A stretch of DNA of 7,096 bases from JADJPL01 sp041183125 (lineage in GTDB: Bacteria > Bacteroidota > Bacteroidia > Chitinophagales > Saprospiraceae), in the NCBI GenBank assembly GCA_041183125.1, contig JBEGMH010000256.1, positions 1 through 7,096 on the forward strand. The letters are read 5' to 3'. A program made the position numbers and the translations under genes. The first letter of the stretch is position 1. Each line of letters opens with the position of its first letter. Shown one piece after another: positions 5,916 to 7,096 of the stretch. Under the pieces are notes generated by a model. It did not search any database. It worked only from the letters and a program-made list of their open reading frames with translations, and was not told the origin of the DNA.

Positions 5916-7065
5916 AGATTTTTTGAAGGTTATCGAATGCGAAGCCGGCGCTGCCGGTCATCCCCTTCCCGCCAATCCCGGTAGCGATGTGGACTTTGCC
6001 GTCCACGGTGTCCAGGAAGATGTCCTGGGTGCGGCATTGGGCGTAGAGGCCGAGCCATTGTTCTTCGACCTCCCAGTGCTCGAGGGACATAATTTTTTGG
6101 CCTTCTTCAATGAAAAAGCGGGAGACCTCTTCCCGCAGGAAGTAATCGGGTAGTTCGTGTGTGCTGAGCAGGCCATACTCATGGGAGTCGCCGAGGATGA
6201 TGCTGCCGTCGGCCTCCTGTTTGAAGAGGATGTGGATGCTCCATTTTTTCCAGAAACTATCCTTGTCTTCGCGCGCTTTGATATCTGCGAAAGAAGGGCA
6301 ATCCTGGAAACTTTCGTAGCGCCGGATGGTATGGCCGGTGAGGATATTCCCGGGGATGTGGATATTTTGTTGGGGTTTGAGGCGCAGCATCTGCAGCTTG
6401 ACCCATTCCAGATCGCTTTGCTGGAAGCGTTCCGGGTAGAGCCAAGCGAACTCGGTGCCGGAGCAAAGCAGTGCTTTTTCGCCGCGATAGGTGTTCCCGC
6501 TGAGGTCGCGGGCGATGCAGGTACTGCCCGCGCTGTCTATTTCGCGGATGAGCGTGCGGGGGAAATAGGAAAAGCGCGGGTCTTGTTGCAGGAAAGCCAA
6601 TAATCGGTGGATCATCCGGCGCGGGTTCGCGGAGAGTTCAGTGGGGAAGAACAGGCCTGCTTTGCCATATTCGGGGCGTACGTTGGGGTAGCGGGCTAGG
6701 CACTGCGCCTGTGTCCACAGCTCGGAAGGATAGTCGTTGTCGCGGTTGATTTGGTGGAGTTCCTCCAGCAGTTGCACCTCTTCCTCGTCGGAAGCGATGT
6801 AGATACTACCGTTTTGTTGGATACCCAGGTCCCATTTTGCTTGTATGGACGAATACACTTCCAGGCTTTTGCGCCCGTGTGCCTGCCAGGTCGGGTTCAT
6901 TCCGGAGGGGACGATCTGCCCAAAATTGCGAACGGTGGCCGAGTTTGGGGCAGGGTCTTTTTCAAAGAGGGCTACGCTCAGGCCGCGTTTCAGGGCGTGG
7001 TAGGCATGGAAGGCGCCCAGGGCGCCCCCGCCGATGACCAATACATCGAAGTGGGTCGTTTGCAT
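5902..7065 (-). CDS. FAD-dependent oxidoreductase, aminophosphonate-oxidase type (TIGR03364, proposed HpnW)
   Basis: A 387-residue DAO/glycine-oxidase-like flavoenzyme. The N terminus has a classic FAD-binding fold: beta strand Val-Leu-Val-Ile, Gly12-x-Gly14-x-x-Gly17, helix, then Leu-Phe-Glu35 whose acid binds the ADP ribose. A Val-Arg46-Asn-Phe-Gly49 motif with Pro-Ser-Gly shortly after is characteristic of this clade as I remember it. The C terminus closes the FAD site with Ile-Ala-Thr-Gly-Ile-Gly-Gly-Lys-Gly-Met-Thr (360-370). No signal peptide is seen, so it should act in the cytoplasm. The family is proposed to deaminate an amino- or N-methylamino-phosphonate oxidatively, giving an aldehyde plus hydrogen peroxide; the exact substrate is inference. 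It is the first visible gene of an operon with the HAD hydrolase. The ATG at 7065 is four residues before the FAD strand, but the frame stays open to the window edge and no Shine-Dalgarno is visible. Confidence 0.87.
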   Translation of the reverse strand: MQTTHFDVLVIGGGALGAFHAYHALKRGLSVALFEKDPAPNSATVRNFGQIVPSGMNPTWQAHGRKSLEVYSSIQAKWDLGIQQNGSIYIASDEEEVQLLEELHQINRDNDYPSELWTQAQCLARYPNVRPEYGKAGLFFPTELSANPRRMIHRLLAFLQQDPRFSYFPRTLIREIDSAGSTCIARDLSGNTYRGEKALLCSGTEFAWLYPERFQQSDLEWVKLQMLRLKPQQNIHIPGNILTGHTIRRYESFQDCPSFADIKAREDKDSFWKKWSIHILFKQEADGSIILGDSHEYGLLSTHELPDYFLREEVSRFFIEEGQKIMSLEHWEVEEQWLGLYAQCRTQDIFLDTVDGKVHIATGIGGKGMTGSAGFAFDNLQKIYGNA

Positions 7066-7096
7066 AGGTATCTGAAGTTGTGCCCGGTGCGGTACC

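Noticed and set aside
7066..7096. A further upstream gene or promoter of the phosphonate operon
   Set aside because: Only 31 bp remain; all three - strand frames are open there and no promoter match is seen, so nothing can be supported.

Overview
The window looks like a chromosomal segment of a Bacteroidota bacterium, probably a marine or aquatic member with moderately high GC such as the Saprospirales (the order is an inference). Three things support the phylum: a C-terminal fragment that ends like a type IX secretion (T9SS) sorting domain, a TonB-dependent receptor carrying the N-terminal carboxypeptidase-regulatory-like domain typical of Bacteroidota, and a promoter upstream of one gene that matches the Bacteroidota TTG / TAnnTTTG consensus. 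Shine-Dalgarno sequences are weak or absent, as is usual in this phylum.

Layout, left to right. Bases 1-117 are the end of a secreted-protein gene on the + strand, followed by a 10-bp perfect hairpin (141-165). A large orphan TonB-dependent receptor (212-3145, +) follows, with no SusD-like partner. After 32 bp comes an NAD(P)-binding oxidoreductase of the F420-reductase-like / DinB-independent Rossmann type (3178-3999, +), whose conserved domain begins only about 62 codons into the reading frame. Convergent to it is a PD-(D/E)XK nuclease of the Rpn / putative transposase family (4042-4980, -) containing an in-frame 12-bp tandem repeat and preceded by a recognisable promoter. An AT-rich spacer (about 5054-5243) holds two palindromes and a 13-nt direct repeat.

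The right end (5244-7065, -) is a two-gene operon: a FAD-dependent oxidoreductase of the glycine-oxidase/DAO type followed, with a 14-bp overlap, by a phosphonatase-like HAD hydrolase. This pairing matches the known association between the TIGR03364 oxidoreductases (proposed HpnW) and the TIGR03351 PhnX-like hydrolases. It suggests catabolism of an aminophosphonate: the oxidase would remove the amino group to give a phosphono-aldehyde and the HAD enzyme would cleave the C-P bond. The upstream part of the operon, which might contain a transporter or regulator, lies beyond the right edge.

I see no RNA genes, CRISPR array, insertion sequence ends or prophage genes. The most interesting content is the aminophosphonate pair. 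It is a recognised but incompletely characterised association, not a wholly new system.
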